Below, piece after piece: positions 11,256 through 21,020 of a stretch of DNA of 54,524 nt. The translations under genes and the position numbers were made by a program. The DNA comes from Corynebacterium sp. (GTDB taxonomy: Bacteria; Actinomycetota; Actinomycetes; Mycobacteriales; Mycobacteriaceae), in NCBI RefSeq assembly GCF_030538285.1, contig NZ_JAUNUG010000019.1, forward strand, positions 1-54,524, read 5' to 3'. Under the pieces are notes generated by a model that saw nothing but the letters and a program-made list of their open reading frames with translations, searched no databases and had not been told where the DNA came from. Positions within the stretch are counted from its first letter, which is position 1; each line of letters opens with the position of its first letter.

Positions 11256-13850
11256 ATGAGCGACGACACCACGCAGGGTGGCGGCGACCTCTTCGACCGC
11301 ATCCTCCCCATTGACATCAATGAGGAGATGCAGACCAGCTACATCGACTACGCGATGTCCGTCATCGTGGGCCGAGCGCTGCCCGAGGTCCGCGACGGCA
11401 TGAAGCCCGTCCACCGCCGCATCATGTACGCGATGTTCGACTCCGGCTACCGCCCGGAACGCGGTTATGTGAAGTCCGCCCGCCCCGTCTCCGACACGAT
11501 GGGCCAGTTCCACCCCCACGGCGACGTGGCCATCTACGACACCCTGGTGCGCCTCGCCCAGCCGTGGAACATGCGTTATCCGCTGGTCGACGGCCAGGGC
11601 AACTTCGGCTCCCGCGGTAACGACGGCCCCGCCGCCATGCGTTACACCGAGTGCAAGATGACCCCGCTGGCCATGGAGATGGTCCGCGACATCCGCGAGA
11701 ACACCGTCAACTTCTCCCCGAACTACGACGGCAAGACCCGCGAACCGGATGTCCTGCCCGCGCGCGTGCCCAACCTGCTCATGAACGGGTCCGGCGGCAT
11801 TGCGGTCGGCATGGCCACCAACATCCCCCCGCATAACCTGGGTGAGCTTGCCGACGCCATCTACTGGCTGCTCTCCAACCCGGAGGCGGATGAAAAGGAG
11901 GCCCTCGACGCGTGCATGAGCTACGTCAAGGGCCCGGATTTCCCCACCTCGGGGCTTATCGTCGGCGACCAGGGCATCAAGGATGCCTACACCACCGGTC
12001 GCGGCTCGATCCGCATGCGCGGTGTCACCTCCATCGAGGAGGCGGGCAACCGCCAGACCATCGTCATCACCGAGCTGCCGTACCAGGTCAACCCGGACAA
12101 CATGGTGGCCAACATCGCCGAGCAGGTCGCCGCGGGCAAGCTCGCCGGCATCTCGCGTATCGACGATGAGTCCTCCGACCGCGTGGGCCTGCGCATTGTC
12201 ATCACCCTCAAGCGTGATGCCGTGCCGCGCGTGGTGCTCAACAACCTGTACAAGCACTCCCAGCTGCAGACCAACTTCAGCGCGAACATGCTCTCCATCG
12301 TCGATGGCGTGCCGCGCACCTTGCGCCTGGATCAGATGCTGCGCTACTACGTCGCTCACCAGATCGACGTCATCGTGCGCCGCACCCAGTACCGCCTCGA
12401 TGAGGCCGAGGAGCGTGCCCACATCCTGCGCGGCCTGGTCAAGGCCCTCGATATGCTCGATGAGGTCATCGCGCTCATCCGCCGCTCGCCCACCGTCGAC
12501 GAGGCCCGCTCCGGCCTCATGTCGCTTCTCGACGTCGACGAAGTCCAGGCCGATGCCATCCTCGCGATGCAGCTGCGCCGCCTCGCCGCCCTTGAGCGCC
12601 AGAAGATTGTCGATGAGCTCGCCGAGATCGAGCTGGAGATCGCGGATCTCAAGGACATCCTCGCCAAGCCCGAGCGCCAGCGTGCGATCGTGCGCGAGGA
12701 ACTCGAGGAGATCGTCCGCAAGTACGGCGATGACCGCCGCACCCAGATCATCGCCGCCACCGGCGATGTCTCCGAGGAAGACCTCATCGCCCGCGAGAAC
12801 GTGGTGGTCACCATCACCTCCACCGGCTATGCCAAGCGCACCAAGGTCGACGCCTACAAGTCGCAGAAGCGCGGCGGCAAGGGCGTGCGCGGTGCGGAGC
12901 TCAAGCAGGATGACGTGGTCCGCCACTTCTTCGTCTCCTCCACCCACGACTGGATCCTCTTCTTCACCAACTTCGGCCGCGTCTACCGCCTCAAGGCCTA
13001 CGAGCTGCCCGAGGCCTCCCGTACCGCCCGCGGCCAGCACGTGGCCAACCTGCTGGAGTTCCAGCCGGAGGAGCGCATCGCGCAGGTCATCCAGCTCCAG
13101 ACCTACGAGGACGCCCCCTACCTGGTGCTCGCCACCGCCCAGGGCCGCGTGAAGAAGTCCCGCCTCACCGATTACGAGTCCGCCCGTTCCGCCGGCCTGA
13201 TCGCCATCAACCTCAACGACGGTGACCGCCTCATCGGCGCAGCCCTGTGCTCGGACGACGACGACCTGCTGCTCGTCTCCCAGCTCGGCCAGTCCATCCG
13301 CTTCACCGCCGATGATGACCAGCTGCGCCCCATGGGTCGCGCCACCGCCGGCGTGAAGGGCATGCGCTTCCGCGGGGATGATCAGCTGCTCGCCATGTGC
13401 GTCGTCCGCGACGGCGACTACCTGCTCGTGGCCACCTCCGGCGGCTACGGCAAGCGCACCCCGATGGAGGACTACAACTCCCAGGGCCGCGGCGGCCTCG
13501 GCGTGGTCACCTTCAAGTACACCCCGAAGCGCGGCCACCTCATCGGTGCCCTCGCCGTCGACGAGGACGACGAGATTTTCGCCATCACCTCCGCCGGCGG
13601 TGTCATCCGCACCGAGGTCAACCAGATCCGCCCGTCGTCACGCGCCACCATGGGCGTGCGCCTGGTTAATCTGCCGGGTGACGTCGAGCTGCTGGCCATC
13701 GACAAGAACGTCGAGGAGGAGGGCGAGGAAGAGGCCGAGGCAGTTGCCAAGGGTGACGTCGCAGGCCCGACTGAGCGTGCTCAGCAGAAGATCGTTGTCG
13801 AGGGCATCCAGTCCGTCGACGAGCCTGCCGACTACGAGGACGAGGAGTAG
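11256..13850 (+). CDS. gyrA: DNA gyrase subunit A (valine at the quinolone Ser position)
   Basis: Breakage-reunion subunit of gyrase, 864 aa from ATG 11256 ([16 protein letters not shown]), with AGGTGA just upstream; GTG 11250 is an alternative. The catalytic Tyr is Y130 in GPAAMRYTE. The quinolone-determining stretch reads [19 protein letters not shown]. The residue equivalent to E. coli Ser83 is V91 (GTG), while Asp87 is kept as D95. The C-terminal beta-pinwheel repeats carry the GyrA-box-like [10 protein letters not shown]. The acidic tail ends in DYEDEE. The 5' leader contains a GGGGT/AACCCC hairpin at about 11223-11238. The DUF3566 gene follows after 3 nt. Confidence 0.98.
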   Translation: MSDDTTQGGGDLFDRILPIDINEEMQTSYIDYAMSVIVGRALPEVRDGMKPVHRRIMYAMFDSGYRPERGYVKSARPVSDTMGQFHPHGDVAIYDTLVRLAQPWNMRYPLVDGQGNFGSRGNDGPAAMRYTECKMTPLAMEMVRDIRENTVNFSPNYDGKTREPDVLPARVPNLLMNGSGGIAVGMATNIPPHNLGELADAIYWLLSNPEADEKEALDACMSYVKGPDFPTSGLIVGDQGIKDAYTTGRGSIRMRGVTSIEEAGNRQTIVITELPYQVNPDNMVANIAEQVAAGKLAGISRIDDESSDRVGLRIVITLKRDAVPRVVLNNLYKHSQLQTNFSANMLSIVDGVPRTLRLDQMLRYYVAHQIDVIVRRTQYRLDEAEERAHILRGLVKALDMLDEVIALIRRSPTVDEARSGLMSLLDVDEVQADAILAMQLRRLAALERQKIVDELAEIELEIADLKDILAKPERQRAIVREELEEIVRKYGDDRRTQIIAATGDVSEEDLIARENVVVTITSTGYAKRTKVDAYKSQKRGGKGVRGAELKQDDVVRHFFVSSTHDWILFFTNFGRVYRLKAYELPEASRTARGQHVANLLEFQPEERIAQVIQLQTYEDAPYLVLATAQGRVKKSRLTDYESARSAGLIAINLNDGDRLIGAALCSDDDDLLLVSQLGQSIRFTADDDQLRPMGRATAGVKGMRFRGDDQLLAMCVVRDGDYLLVATSGGYGKRTPMEDYNSQGRGGLGVVTFKYTPKRGHLIGALAVDEDDEIFAITSAGGVIRTEVNQIRPSSRATMGVRLVNLPGDVELLAIDKNVEEEGEEEAEAVAKGDVAGPTERAQQKIVVEGIQSVDEPADYEDEE

Positions 13851-13853
13851 GCC

Positions 13854-14198
13854 ATGGCCAGCCGCGACATCGCCGTCACGCGCATCTCCCCGCTGTCCGC
13901 TTTCCGGGTCGGCCTGGCCATGTCCCTCGTGGGCCTGGTCGCCTGGCTCATCGCCTGCGCCCTGCTGTTCTTCGGCATGGACGCCGCCGGCATCTGGGAC
14001 CAGGTCAACTCCCTGCTCGGTGACATCGGCGGCGAGCAGACCGTGACCTTCGGCCTCGTCATGTCCGTGGCGGCGCTACTCGGAGCGATCAGCGCCATCC
14101 TCACCTCGGTGCTGGCCCCCTTGGCGGCGTTGGTCTACAACGCCATTGTCGATCTCTTCGGCGGCCTGCAGCTAGGCACCCAGGAGGAAGCCTCCTAA
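13854..14198 (+). CDS. DUF3566 two-helix membrane protein
   Basis: A 114-aa protein of the DUF3566 family found downstream of gyrA in many actinobacteria. An arginine-containing N-terminus (VTRISPLSAFRVGLAMSLVG) leads into two strongly hydrophobic helices, about residues 20-43 and 66-92. A GMDAAGIWDQVNSLLGDIGG loop lies between them. The 3-nt gap to gyrA implies co-transcription. The cellular role is not known; the mycobacterial relative has been linked to envelope and sporulation-type phenotypes only loosely. A terminator-like hairpin follows. Confidence 0.88.
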   Translation: MASRDIAVTRISPLSAFRVGLAMSLVGLVAWLIACALLFFGMDAAGIWDQVNSLLGDIGGEQTVTFGLVMSVAALLGAISAILTSVLAPLAALVYNAIVDLFGGLQLGTQEEAS

Positions 14199-14213
14199 CT
14201 CGCTTATCGACGC

Positions 14214-14256
14214 TCGCCTGGCCCCCCATTTAACCCGGGTGACCAGGCGATTTGTC
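14214..14256 (+). terminator. Terminator-like hairpin after the gyrA operon
   Basis: TCGCCTGG (14214-14221) pairs with CCAGGCGA (14243-14250), followed by TTTGTCTTT. The loop is long (21 nt). The dispersed GCTTATCGACG motif lies immediately before the stem, at 14202-14211. Confidence 0.6.
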
Positions 14257-14295
14257 TTTAGGTGGGCGTACTGGTTAAAGTTATCAACGTTCCAA

Positions 14296-14372
14296 GGGCC
14301 TATAGCTCAGTCGGTTAGAGCGCATCGCTGATAACGATGAGGTCGCAAGTTCGATTCTTGCTAGGCCCACCA
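14296..14372 (+). tRNA. tRNA-Ile (anticodon GAT)
   Basis: The cloverleaf is complete: acceptor GGGCCTA/TAGGCCC, D-loop with AGCTCAGTCGGTTAGAGC, anticodon loop CTGATAA with GAT, T-loop GTTCGATTC, discriminator A, and CCA encoded at 14370-14372. Confidence 0.97.
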
Positions 14373-14381
14373 GGAACGCAA

Positions 14382-14454
14382 GGGGCATTAGCTCAATTGG
14401 TAGAGCATCTGCTTTGCAAGCAGAAGGTCAGGAGTTCGATTCTCCTATGCTCCA
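14382..14454 (+). tRNA. tRNA-Ala (anticodon TGC)
   Basis: Acceptor GGGGCAT pairs with ATGCTCC. The anticodon loop is TTTGCAA with TGC and the T-loop is GTTCGATTC. The discriminator is A at 14454; CCA is not encoded. It lies 9 nt after tRNA-Ile, as is usual downstream of gyrA in actinobacteria. Confidence 0.97.
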
Positions 14455-14460
14455 CAGGTA

Positions 14461-14496
14461 GAACCCGCCACCGGATCTCGTCTGGGAGGCGGGTTC
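14461..14496 (+). terminator. Hairpin terminator of the tRNA pair
   Basis: GAACCCGCC (14461-14469) pairs perfectly with GGCGGGTTC (14488-14496). The hairpin is followed by TCTGATTT. Confidence 0.75.
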
Positions 14497-14653
14497 TCTG
14501 ATTTCGGGTGTGTGCTCCCGGAATGGTCGAGAGGCGACGTTCGAGAGGGGACTGATCGCGAACTCTCGCGGACCCCGATGGACGGGCCCTGTCAAACGTC
14601 TCTCGAAGGTTTCGGTGGGTGTGGGGGTCGCGCATAAGCGATAGCCTGAGGTC

Positions 14654-15511
14654 ATGGCACACGATCATGACCACGGGCACGCACCCCTGCGCGCGCTCGG
14701 CATCGCCGTCGGCATTACCGGCACCGTGTTCCTCGCCGAACTCATCGGCGGGCTCGTGTCCGGCTCCCTGGCGCTGCTCTCCGATGCGATGCACATGCTT
14801 TCCGACGCCGCCGGCCTCATCATCGCGCTGCTCGCGGCGGTGGTGGGGAAGAAGGCGGCGTCGGCAAGTGCGACCTTCAGCTACCGCCGTGTCGAAGTGC
14901 TTGCGGCGCTGCTCAACGCCATCGTGGTGAGCGGTGTGGTGATGTGGATCCTCGTGCAGGCGATCGGGCGCCTCGGCGGGGAGCACGACATCGACACCAC
15001 ACTCATGCTGGGAGTGGCCGTCATCGGCCTGGTGGCGAACGCGGCCTCGGCGTGGGTGCTGTCCCGGCATCGCGCGGACAACCTCAACATCCGCGGCGCG
15101 TTCCTGCATGTCATCGCGGACATGCTCGGCTCGGTGGCGGTCATCATTGCAGCCCTGGTCATCCGCTTCACCGGCTGGGCACACGCCGACACGGTGGCCT
15201 CTCTGGCGATCGTCGCGTTGGTCCTGCCCCGGGCACTCAGCCTGCTGTGGCAGACGCTGGGGGTGCTCATGGAGAAGGCGCCGCGGGGCGTCGATACGCA
15301 GGAAGTGGAACGCGTACTCTCCCGACTACCGGGCGTGATCGCCGTCCACGACCTGCACGTCTGGTCCACGGACGGACAGACCCCGCTGGCCACCGCCCAC
15401 CTCGTCGTCGACGAGGCGTGCGTGCCAACGGGGGAGTGCGGGGTGCTCGGGGCGGCGCAGGAGGCGCCGCGGGAACTGCGTATCGAGCATGAGGTGGTTT
15501 GCCGGGGTTAG
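14654..15511 (+). CDS. Cation diffusion facilitator (zinc-type efflux transporter)
   Basis: CDF/CzcD-ZitB family metal:proton antiporter, 285 aa, in the inner membrane. The N-terminus is His-rich (AHDHDHGHAP). About six transmembrane helices follow. The metal-site motifs SDAMHMLSDAAG (HxxxD, helix 2) and HVIADMLGS (helix 5) are present. The C-terminal cytoplasmic domain has VHDLHVWSTDGQTPLATAHLVV. Zinc is the most likely substrate, by similarity to the CzcD/ZitB branch. ATG 14654 has TAGCCT at 14642-14647, 6 nt upstream, which fits a leaderless mRNA. Its 3' end overlaps the convergent neighbour by 4 nt. Confidence 0.92.
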   Translation: MAHDHDHGHAPLRALGIAVGITGTVFLAELIGGLVSGSLALLSDAMHMLSDAAGLIIALLAAVVGKKAASASATFSYRRVEVLAALLNAIVVSGVVMWILVQAIGRLGGEHDIDTTLMLGVAVIGLVANAASAWVLSRHRADNLNIRGAFLHVIADMLGSVAVIIAALVIRFTGWAHADTVASLAIVALVLPRALSLLWQTLGVLMEKAPRGVDTQEVERVLSRLPGVIAVHDLHVWSTDGQTPLATAHLVVDEACVPTGECGVLGAAQEAPRELRIEHEVVCRG

Positions 15512-15765
15512 TGACCGCGGATGGCGGTGTCCTCCATCATCTCGACGTCGTACTGCGAGATCTCGGCGGCGGGGATGGCGCGCTGCTTCCCGTGGAGGTC
15601 CTCGCACTCGAAGGCGGCGTCCGGGTCCTCGGACTCCAGGACGGCGCGGAGGCGCTCGACGTTATCGACCTCCGGCAGGCCGTTCTCGTCCTTCTCCTTG
15701 GACTGGGCGCGGAAGTAGAGGGTCAGGTCGTCGATGGTTTTGACGGTCAGCACGTTCATTCGCAT
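15508..15765 (-). CDS. Small acidic hypothetical protein
   Basis: An 85-aa soluble acidic protein (MRMNVLTVKTIDDLTLYFRA...SQYDVEMMEDTAIRGH). I recognise no domain. The ATG at 15765 is supported by TACGCT at 15773-15778 (minus strand), 7 nt upstream (leaderless layout); ATG 15759 is an alternative. The regular charge pattern and the good promoter argue for a real gene, as does the stop overlapping the CDF stop by 4 nt. The function is unknown. Confidence 0.65.
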   Translation of the reverse strand: MRMNVLTVKTIDDLTLYFRAQSKEKDENGLPEVDNVERLRAVLESEDPDAAFECEDLHGKQRAIPAAEISQYDVEMMEDTAIRGH

Positions 15766-15811
15766 GACGCCGAGCGTACCTGTGCCACCGGTCACATGCA
15801 GAGCATGGAAA

Positions 15812-15842
15812 AGCGCCCTTCCCCGCGAGGGGAAAGGGCGCT
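15812..15842 (-). terminator. Terminator of the membrane-anchored hypothetical gene
   Basis: AGCGCCCTTCCCC and GGGGAAAGGGCGCT form a long stem with a GCGA loop. Read on the minus strand it ends in TTTTCC, 10 nt after the stop of the 15852-16496 gene. Confidence 0.85.
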
Positions 15843-15851
15843 GACGGGGGA

Positions 15852-16496
15852 CTACTTCTTATCGCCGGACTCGGCATCCGGGTCGGTGACGTCGTCGACG
15901 GTCTCTTCGTTGATCGGATCCTCCTCGGTCACCTCAACCTCGTCTCCGTCCTCGGAGCGGTGCTTCTCCAGCTGCTCGTCGAGCGAGCCCAGAAGCTCCT
16001 CGTCGCGCTCGGTGGCACCCTCCTCCGGGGAGCCCGGGGTGGTGGTGGAGTAGACAAGCTTCGACTCGGTCTCCGGGGTATCTGCGGAGAAGTCCTCCAC
16101 GCGCGGCGGGACATCGCCCGGGGCCTGCTGCTGGCGGGTGAACCAGTAGACGGCGCCACCGATGGCGGCGACCAGCAGGGCCGCCAGGCCGGCGAGGCTC
16201 CAGTTGCGGCGGCAGCGGGCCTTCTTCGCTCGCTTGCGGGCCGGGGTGTTGTCGGCCACCTTGGCCAGGCGCTTCTTGGCGTCATCCAGGCGCGCGTGGG
16301 CTGCCTGGGTGACTACGCCTGCTTCCTTGCGGCCTTCGTCGAGAAGCTCTTCACCGCGGGAACGCAACTCGTCGATGTCGACGTGATCGGACAGCAGATC
16401 GTAGGCCTCGCGGGCCTTCTTCTCGTTGTACTCCTTGACGCGGTCACGCACGGTGGAGAAACCGTCGATGAGCATCTTGATGGTGGCAGGGTTCAT
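15852..16496 (-). CDS. Single-pass membrane protein with acidic tail, unknown function
   Basis: A 214-aa protein. The N-terminal helical/coiled region (residues 1-90, rich in K/E/R/D) includes REAYDLLSDHVDIDELRSRG. A basic stretch (ARKRAKKARCRRNW) precedes one transmembrane helix, LAGLAALLVAAIGGAVYWF, at about residues 99-117. A long, disordered acidic tail follows (EEDPINEETVDDVTDPDAES). ATG 16496 has a good AAGGAG 8-9 nt upstream. Similar proteins are common in Corynebacterium, but I know of no assigned role. The 294 nt between this start and metF diverge and hold both promoters. Confidence 0.75.
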   Translation of the reverse strand: MNPATIKMLIDGFSTVRDRVKEYNEKKAREAYDLLSDHVDIDELRSRGEELLDEGRKEAGVVTQAAHARLDDAKKRLAKVADNTPARKRAKKARCRRNWSLAGLAALLVAAIGGAVYWFTRQQQAPGDVPPRVEDFSADTPETESKLVYSTTTPGSPEEGATERDEELLGSLDEQLEKHRSEDGDEVEVTEEDPINEETVDDVTDPDAESGDKK

Positions 16497-16790
16497 GTTC
16501 GTCTCCTTGCGGTCGGTTTGTCTGCCCTCCAGCGTAGCCAGGAACGGGGCAGTGGTGCCGGAAATTGCCGGTGCGGATCCTGGGAAAACAAAACTGAACA
16601 GCTTGGTTCATTTTTGGGCCGATTTCAGCACCGTCGGGCGAAATATATTCATCGCTGGGTGGAATGGTTGCAGCAGGTCAACGCCACAACCCTAAATAAT
16701 ACCTTTAGGAAAAATACCCGGAGCAAACCCTTGGCTTGCTACATTCACAGCCACTTGCCCACCGGGATGAAGAACAGGAGGAGAAACACC

Positions 16791-17765
16791 ATGAACGCAG
16801 CCGCGCCGCACCACAGCGCCAAGCGTCGATTCTCCGCCTCTGCCCCGCTGGACACCTTCGACCCGGAGGAATACCGCCAGGCCCGCGTCCCGCAGCGCAC
16901 CTCACTGTCTTTCGAGGTCATGCCCCCGCGCCACGACGCCGACGAAGCCGCCATCGAGGAACTGCTCACCACCCTCGAGTCCTACAACCCGGACTACATC
17001 TCCGTCACCAGCTCCAAAAACTCCGGCTGGCTGGAAGGCACCGCGCGCTTCATCGAGAAGATCAGCACCTCCACCCGCATCCCGACCCTGGCCCACCTGG
17101 CGTGTACCGCTGGTACCCGCGAGGAACTCATCGGCTGGATTAACCGCCTCATGGATTCCGGCGTCCGCGGTCTGCTGGCCCTGCGCGGCGACCTCGCCGA
17201 AGGCCAGACCGAGATGCCCGCCGGCTACCTGGCCCACGCCACCGACCTCATCAACCTCATCCAGTCCATCGAGGACGACCAGGTCGCCCGCTTCGGGGCC
17301 GGCCGCCTGGCCATCGGCGTCGCCGCCTACCCCAGCGGCCACGAAGAATCCGTCAACATGGATGAAGACATCGACGTGCTGCTGACCAAGCAGCGCCTCG
17401 GCGCCGACTTCGCCATCACCCAGCTGTTTTTCGACGCCGAGGACTACCTCCGCTTCAGCGAACGCGCCCGCCTCGCCGGGGTACGCATCCCGCTCATCCC
17501 CGGCATCATGCCCATGACATCGGTCGCGAGACTGCGCCGAATGGGCCAGCTCTCCGGACTCACCGTCCCCGACCGACTGCTTCGTCAGTTGGAGGCGGCC
17601 GGGCCGGAGAGCGAGTACCAGACGGGCCTCGACCTCACCGCCGAGCTCGCGCAGACCATCCTGGCCGCCGGTGCCGGGGGGATGCACGTGTACACGTTCA
17701 ACCGGCCGGACACCACCACCGAACTGCTCGACCGCATCGGCATCGCTCGCCCGACCACCGGGTGA
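16791..17765 (+). CDS. metF: 5,10-methylenetetrahydrofolate reductase
   Basis: MetF reduces 5,10-methylene-THF to 5-methyl-THF, the methyl donor used by the adjacent MetE. The product is 324 aa from ATG 16791 with AGGAGGAG just upstream. The TIM-barrel FAD-binding motifs are visible: SFEVMPPR near residue 43, VTSSKNSGW, GLLALRGDL, and the terminal GAGGMHVYTFNRPDTT. The frame is open far upstream but without homology. metE follows after 60 nt, giving the last two steps of methionine synthesis in one unit. I found no clear McbR operator or SAM riboswitch upstream. Confidence 0.96.
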   Translation: MNAAAPHHSAKRRFSASAPLDTFDPEEYRQARVPQRTSLSFEVMPPRHDADEAAIEELLTTLESYNPDYISVTSSKNSGWLEGTARFIEKISTSTRIPTLAHLACTAGTREELIGWINRLMDSGVRGLLALRGDLAEGQTEMPAGYLAHATDLINLIQSIEDDQVARFGAGRLAIGVAAYPSGHEESVNMDEDIDVLLTKQRLGADFAITQLFFDAEDYLRFSERARLAGVRIPLIPGIMPMTSVARLRRMGQLSGLTVPDRLLRQLEAAGPESEYQTGLDLTAELAQTILAAGAGGMHVYTFNRPDTTTELLDRIGIARPTTG

Positions 17766-17825
17766 GCCCCCGCGGCACATAGCACCGATAAACCCTGAAC
17801 TTATTGACGAAAGGTCCACCTCTCC

Positions 17826-20135
17826 ATGTCTTCCTTCCCCACCTTCACCATCGAGGGCTACCCGCGCGTCGGCGCCAACCGCGAGCTCAAGAAGGCCCTC
17901 GAGTCCTTCTGGGCCGGCCGCATCGACGAGGAGACCTTCGTCTCCTCCGCGCACTCCATCCGCGTCGAGAACTACGCCCGCCTGCGTGACCTGGGTCTCG
18001 ACCAGGACTACGCCATCCCGGCCGACGTCGCCCTCTATGACCAGGTGCTGGAAACGGCCGTCACCGTCGGCCTTATCGGTGGCGACGCCGCCGAAATCGA
18101 CCTCACCGAGTACTTCGCCCTCGCCCGCGGTAACTCCGAGCGCTCCCCGCTCGAGATGACCAAGTGGTTCGACACCAACTACCACTACCTCGTCCCGGAG
18201 GTCTCCGCGGACACCGTCATCACCCCGCGCCCGCAGCGCATCCTCGACATCGTCACCGAGGCCAAGAACGCCGGCCACACCGTCCGCCCGTACCTCGTCG
18301 GCCCGGTCACCCTGCTGGCCAAGTCCAAGGCCACCGAGGACGCCGGCGAAGGCTTCAACCCGCTCACCCGCCTCGCCGACCTGACCGCCGCCTACAAGCA
18401 GGTCCTGGCCGCCCTCAAGGAGGCCGGCGTCGAGTGGATCCAGCTGGCCGAGCCCGCCCTGGTCGCCGACCTCACAATTGCATCTGACCAGGAGCTGGCC
18501 GACCACGCCGCCACCGTCTACGGTGAGATCCTCGGCGAGACCAACCGCCCGCAGGTACTCATCACCACCCCCTACGGCGCCCTGCGCGCCGGTCTCGACG
18601 CCCTCGTCGGCGCCAAGCCGGAGGCCCTGGCCGTCGACCTCGCCCCGGTCACCCTGGGTAACGAGGAGGGCTACGTCGAGCGTGTCGCCAAGGCTCTCGC
18701 CGGCACCGACATCACCCTCGCCGCCGGTGTCATCGACGGCCGTAACATCTGGGCCGCTGACCTGCGCGAGCGCCTGTCCGTGCTGGAGGAGTTGAAGAAG
18801 GGCGGCGTCGAGAAGCTCGCCGTCACCTCCTCTGTCTCTCTGCAGCACGTCCCGCACACCGTCGCCGTGGAGAAGAACCTCCCCGTCGACGTCGCCGGCT
18901 GGCTCTCCTTCGCCGACGAGAAGATCGGCGAGGCCAAGGCCCTGGCCGCCGCCCTCGAAGGTGGCTCCGTCGCCGCAGCCGACGCCTTCGCCCGCTCCGA
19001 CCGCGCCGTGCGCACCCGCCGCGAGTCCGCACGCACCCACAACCAGGCAGTTCAGGACCGCGTCGCCGCGCTTCCCGACGGCCAGGTCGCCCGCCAGCCC
19101 GAGTTCACCGGCCGCGTTGAGGCCCAGAAGGCCCTCGGCCTGCCGCAGCTGCCGACCACCACCATCGGCTCCTTCCCGCAGACCACCGAGATCCGCAAGG
19201 CCCGGGCCGACCACCGCTCCGGCGAGCTCACCGACGAGCAGTACGTCGACGCCCTCAAGGACGAGGTCAAGTCCGTCATCGAGCTGCAGGAACGCCTCGG
19301 CATCGACGTGCTCGTCCACGGCGAGCCCGAGCGCAACGACATGGTTCAGTACTTCGCCGAGCTTCTCGACGGCTTCGTCACCACCGAGCACGGCTGGGTC
19401 CAGTCCTACGGCTCCCGCTGTACCCGCCCCTCCATCGTCGTCGGTGACGTCTCCCGCCCGGAGGCCATGACCGTCGAGTGGGCCAAGTACGCCCAGTCCC
19501 TGTCCGAGAAGCACGTCAAGGGCATGCTCACCGGCCCGGTCACCATCCTCGCCTGGTCCTTCACGCGTGACGACGTGCCGAAGTCCGTCTCCGCCGACCA
19601 GATCGGCGTGGCGCTGGCCGACGAGGTCGCCGACCTCGAGGCCGCCGGCATCGACATCATCCAGATCGACGAGCCCGCCCTGCGCGAGCTGCTGCCGCTG
19701 CGCGAGGAAGACCGCCCCGCGTACCTCGACTGGGCCGTGCGTTCCTTCCGCCTCGTCTCCCTCGACGCGCAGCCGACCACCCAGATCCACACCCACCTCT
19801 GCTACTCGGAGTTCGGCCAGATCATCGACGCCGTCGCCGCGCTTGACGCCGACGTCACCTCCATCGAGGCCGCCCGCTCCCGCATGGAGCTGCTCGCCGA
19901 CCTCGACGACTCCTTCCACTCCGAGATCGGCCCCGGCATCTGGGACATCCACTCCCCGCGTGTCCCGGACGTCGCCGAGCTCACCGAGCTGATTAAGGCC
20001 GCCCTGGTCAACGTGCCCACCGAGCGTCTGTGGGTCAACCCGGACTGCGGCCTGAAGACCCGCGGTTACGAGGAGACCGAGGCCTCCCTGCGCAACATGG
20101 TCCTCGCCCGCGACCTCGTGGTCGAGTCCCTGTAG
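17826..20135 (+). CDS. metE: Cobalamin-independent methionine synthase
   Basis: MetE transfers the methyl group of 5-methyltetrahydropteroyl-triglutamate to homocysteine without B12. The product is 769 aa, the normal length. The N-terminal half begins [20 protein letters not shown]. The C-terminal catalytic half contains [14 protein letters not shown], the zinc ligands in [11 protein letters not shown] (His and Cys) and the final cysteine in [15 protein letters not shown], plus the catalytic IDEPALRE loop. It starts at ATG 17826 with GAAAGG upstream. Codon use is extremely biased (almost only CTC/CTG, GCC), implying high expression. A strong terminator follows. Confidence 0.98.
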   Translation: MSSFPTFTIEGYPRVGANRELKKALESFWAGRIDEETFVSSAHSIRVENYARLRDLGLDQDYAIPADVALYDQVLETAVTVGLIGGDAAEIDLTEYFALARGNSERSPLEMTKWFDTNYHYLVPEVSADTVITPRPQRILDIVTEAKNAGHTVRPYLVGPVTLLAKSKATEDAGEGFNPLTRLADLTAAYKQVLAALKEAGVEWIQLAEPALVADLTIASDQELADHAATVYGEILGETNRPQVLITTPYGALRAGLDALVGAKPEALAVDLAPVTLGNEEGYVERVAKALAGTDITLAAGVIDGRNIWAADLRERLSVLEELKKGGVEKLAVTSSVSLQHVPHTVAVEKNLPVDVAGWLSFADEKIGEAKALAAALEGGSVAAADAFARSDRAVRTRRESARTHNQAVQDRVAALPDGQVARQPEFTGRVEAQKALGLPQLPTTTIGSFPQTTEIRKARADHRSGELTDEQYVDALKDEVKSVIELQERLGIDVLVHGEPERNDMVQYFAELLDGFVTTEHGWVQSYGSRCTRPSIVVGDVSRPEAMTVEWAKYAQSLSEKHVKGMLTGPVTILAWSFTRDDVPKSVSADQIGVALADEVADLEAAGIDIIQIDEPALRELLPLREEDRPAYLDWAVRSFRLVSLDAQPTTQIHTHLCYSEFGQIIDAVAALDADVTSIEAARSRMELLADLDDSFHSEIGPGIWDIHSPRVPDVAELTELIKAALVNVPTERLWVNPDCGLKTRGYEETEASLRNMVLARDLVVESL

Positions 20136-20153
20136 CACCTGCGTGATCGCTGC

Positions 20154-20186
20154 GGGCCCGGTTCCACCTCAGGTGGGGCCGGGCCC
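20154..20186 (+). terminator. Terminator of metE
   Basis: GGGCCCGG (20154-20161) pairs with CCGGGCCC (20179-20186), extended by an inner CCACCT/AGGTGG stem and followed by TTGTTGATT. It lies 18 nt after the metE stop. Confidence 0.88.
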
Positions 20187-20308
20187 TTGTTGATTCCTGG
20201 GGGGCCTGCGTTGTGGCGTATCCCTTTGTGTCCGAAAGTGGCCAGAAAATCGGCTTGCCGGGGTGAATCGGGGTACGTGCGTACGCGGTGCCTGCTTTAG
20301 TGGGCACC

Positions 20309-20998
20309 ATGAATATCGACCGGCTAGTGGCGTACTGCGAGGAGAACCTCGGGGATCCGGATCTGTGGCACACCCCGGACGGCTATCCGGGAAGCCTGGC
20401 GCTGTGCATCATCGACGCTCTTTACTCCACCGGTTCCCACTACACCTCCGTTGTCAACGTGATCAACCGCTACAGGAGGAAGTACCCGGAGGAGAACCAC
20501 GGGCCGCAGGACCTGCTGGAGTCGATGCGGGTGGTAGGCGGTGCCAGGGCATGGGCTGAGGACGTGGTGGAAAACGTAAAACCGGCGCACACCGGTCGCA
20601 ATGCCAGGCTCAAGGCGGAGGTTATCGAGCAGGCTGCTGAGCTCATGTGTGAGCGGAGCATCGCCACCGTCGCGGATTTTCGGGGGGCGGTCGCGCGTGA
20701 CCTCTACGACAATGATGTTCGCACCGGTTGGCTCGGGTTGCCTAGCCAAAGCTCGGGCGTCACATACAACTACATGCTCCTTCTCGTGGGACTCCCGTCA
20801 ATCAAACCGGACCGGATGGTCCTTCGTTTTCTTGCCGACGCGCTCGGCGAGGATGCGGACCTGAGCGAGAAGCAGGCGGTGGAGCTTCTGGAGCGCACCG
20901 CCGAGCGGATGAACGTCGACGCCGGGGCCCTGGACCACATCGTGTGGCGTGCTGCGTCGGGTCGTGAACTCACCGTCGAGGGTGAGCGTCGATCGTAG
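20309..20998 (+). CDS. Conserved actinobacterial protein of unknown function
   Basis: A 229-aa soluble protein beginning [20 protein letters not shown]. Conserved-looking blocks are [28 protein letters not shown] and a C-terminal [18 protein letters not shown] followed by [10 protein letters not shown]. The combination of a GYP..LA..IIDA block and a KPDRMV block recalls a family of HhH-GPD-like actinobacterial proteins. I cannot see a catalytic Lys/Asp pair, so I leave it unassigned. ATG 20309 has TTTAGT (20296-20301, preceded by TG) 7 nt upstream, so it is probably leaderless. The region 20136-20308 holds only the metE terminator and this promoter. Confidence 0.75.
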   Translation: MNIDRLVAYCEENLGDPDLWHTPDGYPGSLALCIIDALYSTGSHYTSVVNVINRYRRKYPEENHGPQDLLESMRVVGGARAWAEDVVENVKPAHTGRNARLKAEVIEQAAELMCERSIATVADFRGAVARDLYDNDVRTGWLGLPSQSSGVTYNYMLLLVGLPSIKPDRMVLRFLADALGEDADLSEKQAVELLERTAERMNVDAGALDHIVWRAASGRELTVEGERRS

Positions 20999-21007
20999 GG
21001 ACTTCGC

Positions 21008-21013
21008 TAGACT
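21008..21013 (+). promoter_or_regulatory. -10 element of a leaderless ppiA promoter
   Basis: TAGACT ends 7 nt before the ppiA ATG at 21021, so transcription should begin at or within a base of the start codon. No Shine-Dalgarno is present. This is the clearest of at least 13 such layouts in the window. Confidence 0.65.
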
Positions 21014-21020
21014 GGCCGCC

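Noticed and set aside
11163-13538. A 791-codon open frame antisense to gyrA
   Set aside because: It is the same artefact of extreme codon bias. The plus strand encodes unmistakable GyrA, and the antisense product has no recognisable motif.
16497-16790. A SAM riboswitch or McbR operator before metF
   Set aside because: I could not draw a SAM-riboswitch core and found no clean inverted TAGAC/GTCTA site; only ordinary promoter-like sequence is visible.
16902-20138. A 1078-codon open frame antisense to metE and metF
   Set aside because: It mirrors two highly codon-biased genes on the other strand, a known artefact at high GC. Its product is a low-complexity G/V/L/D-rich string without domains.
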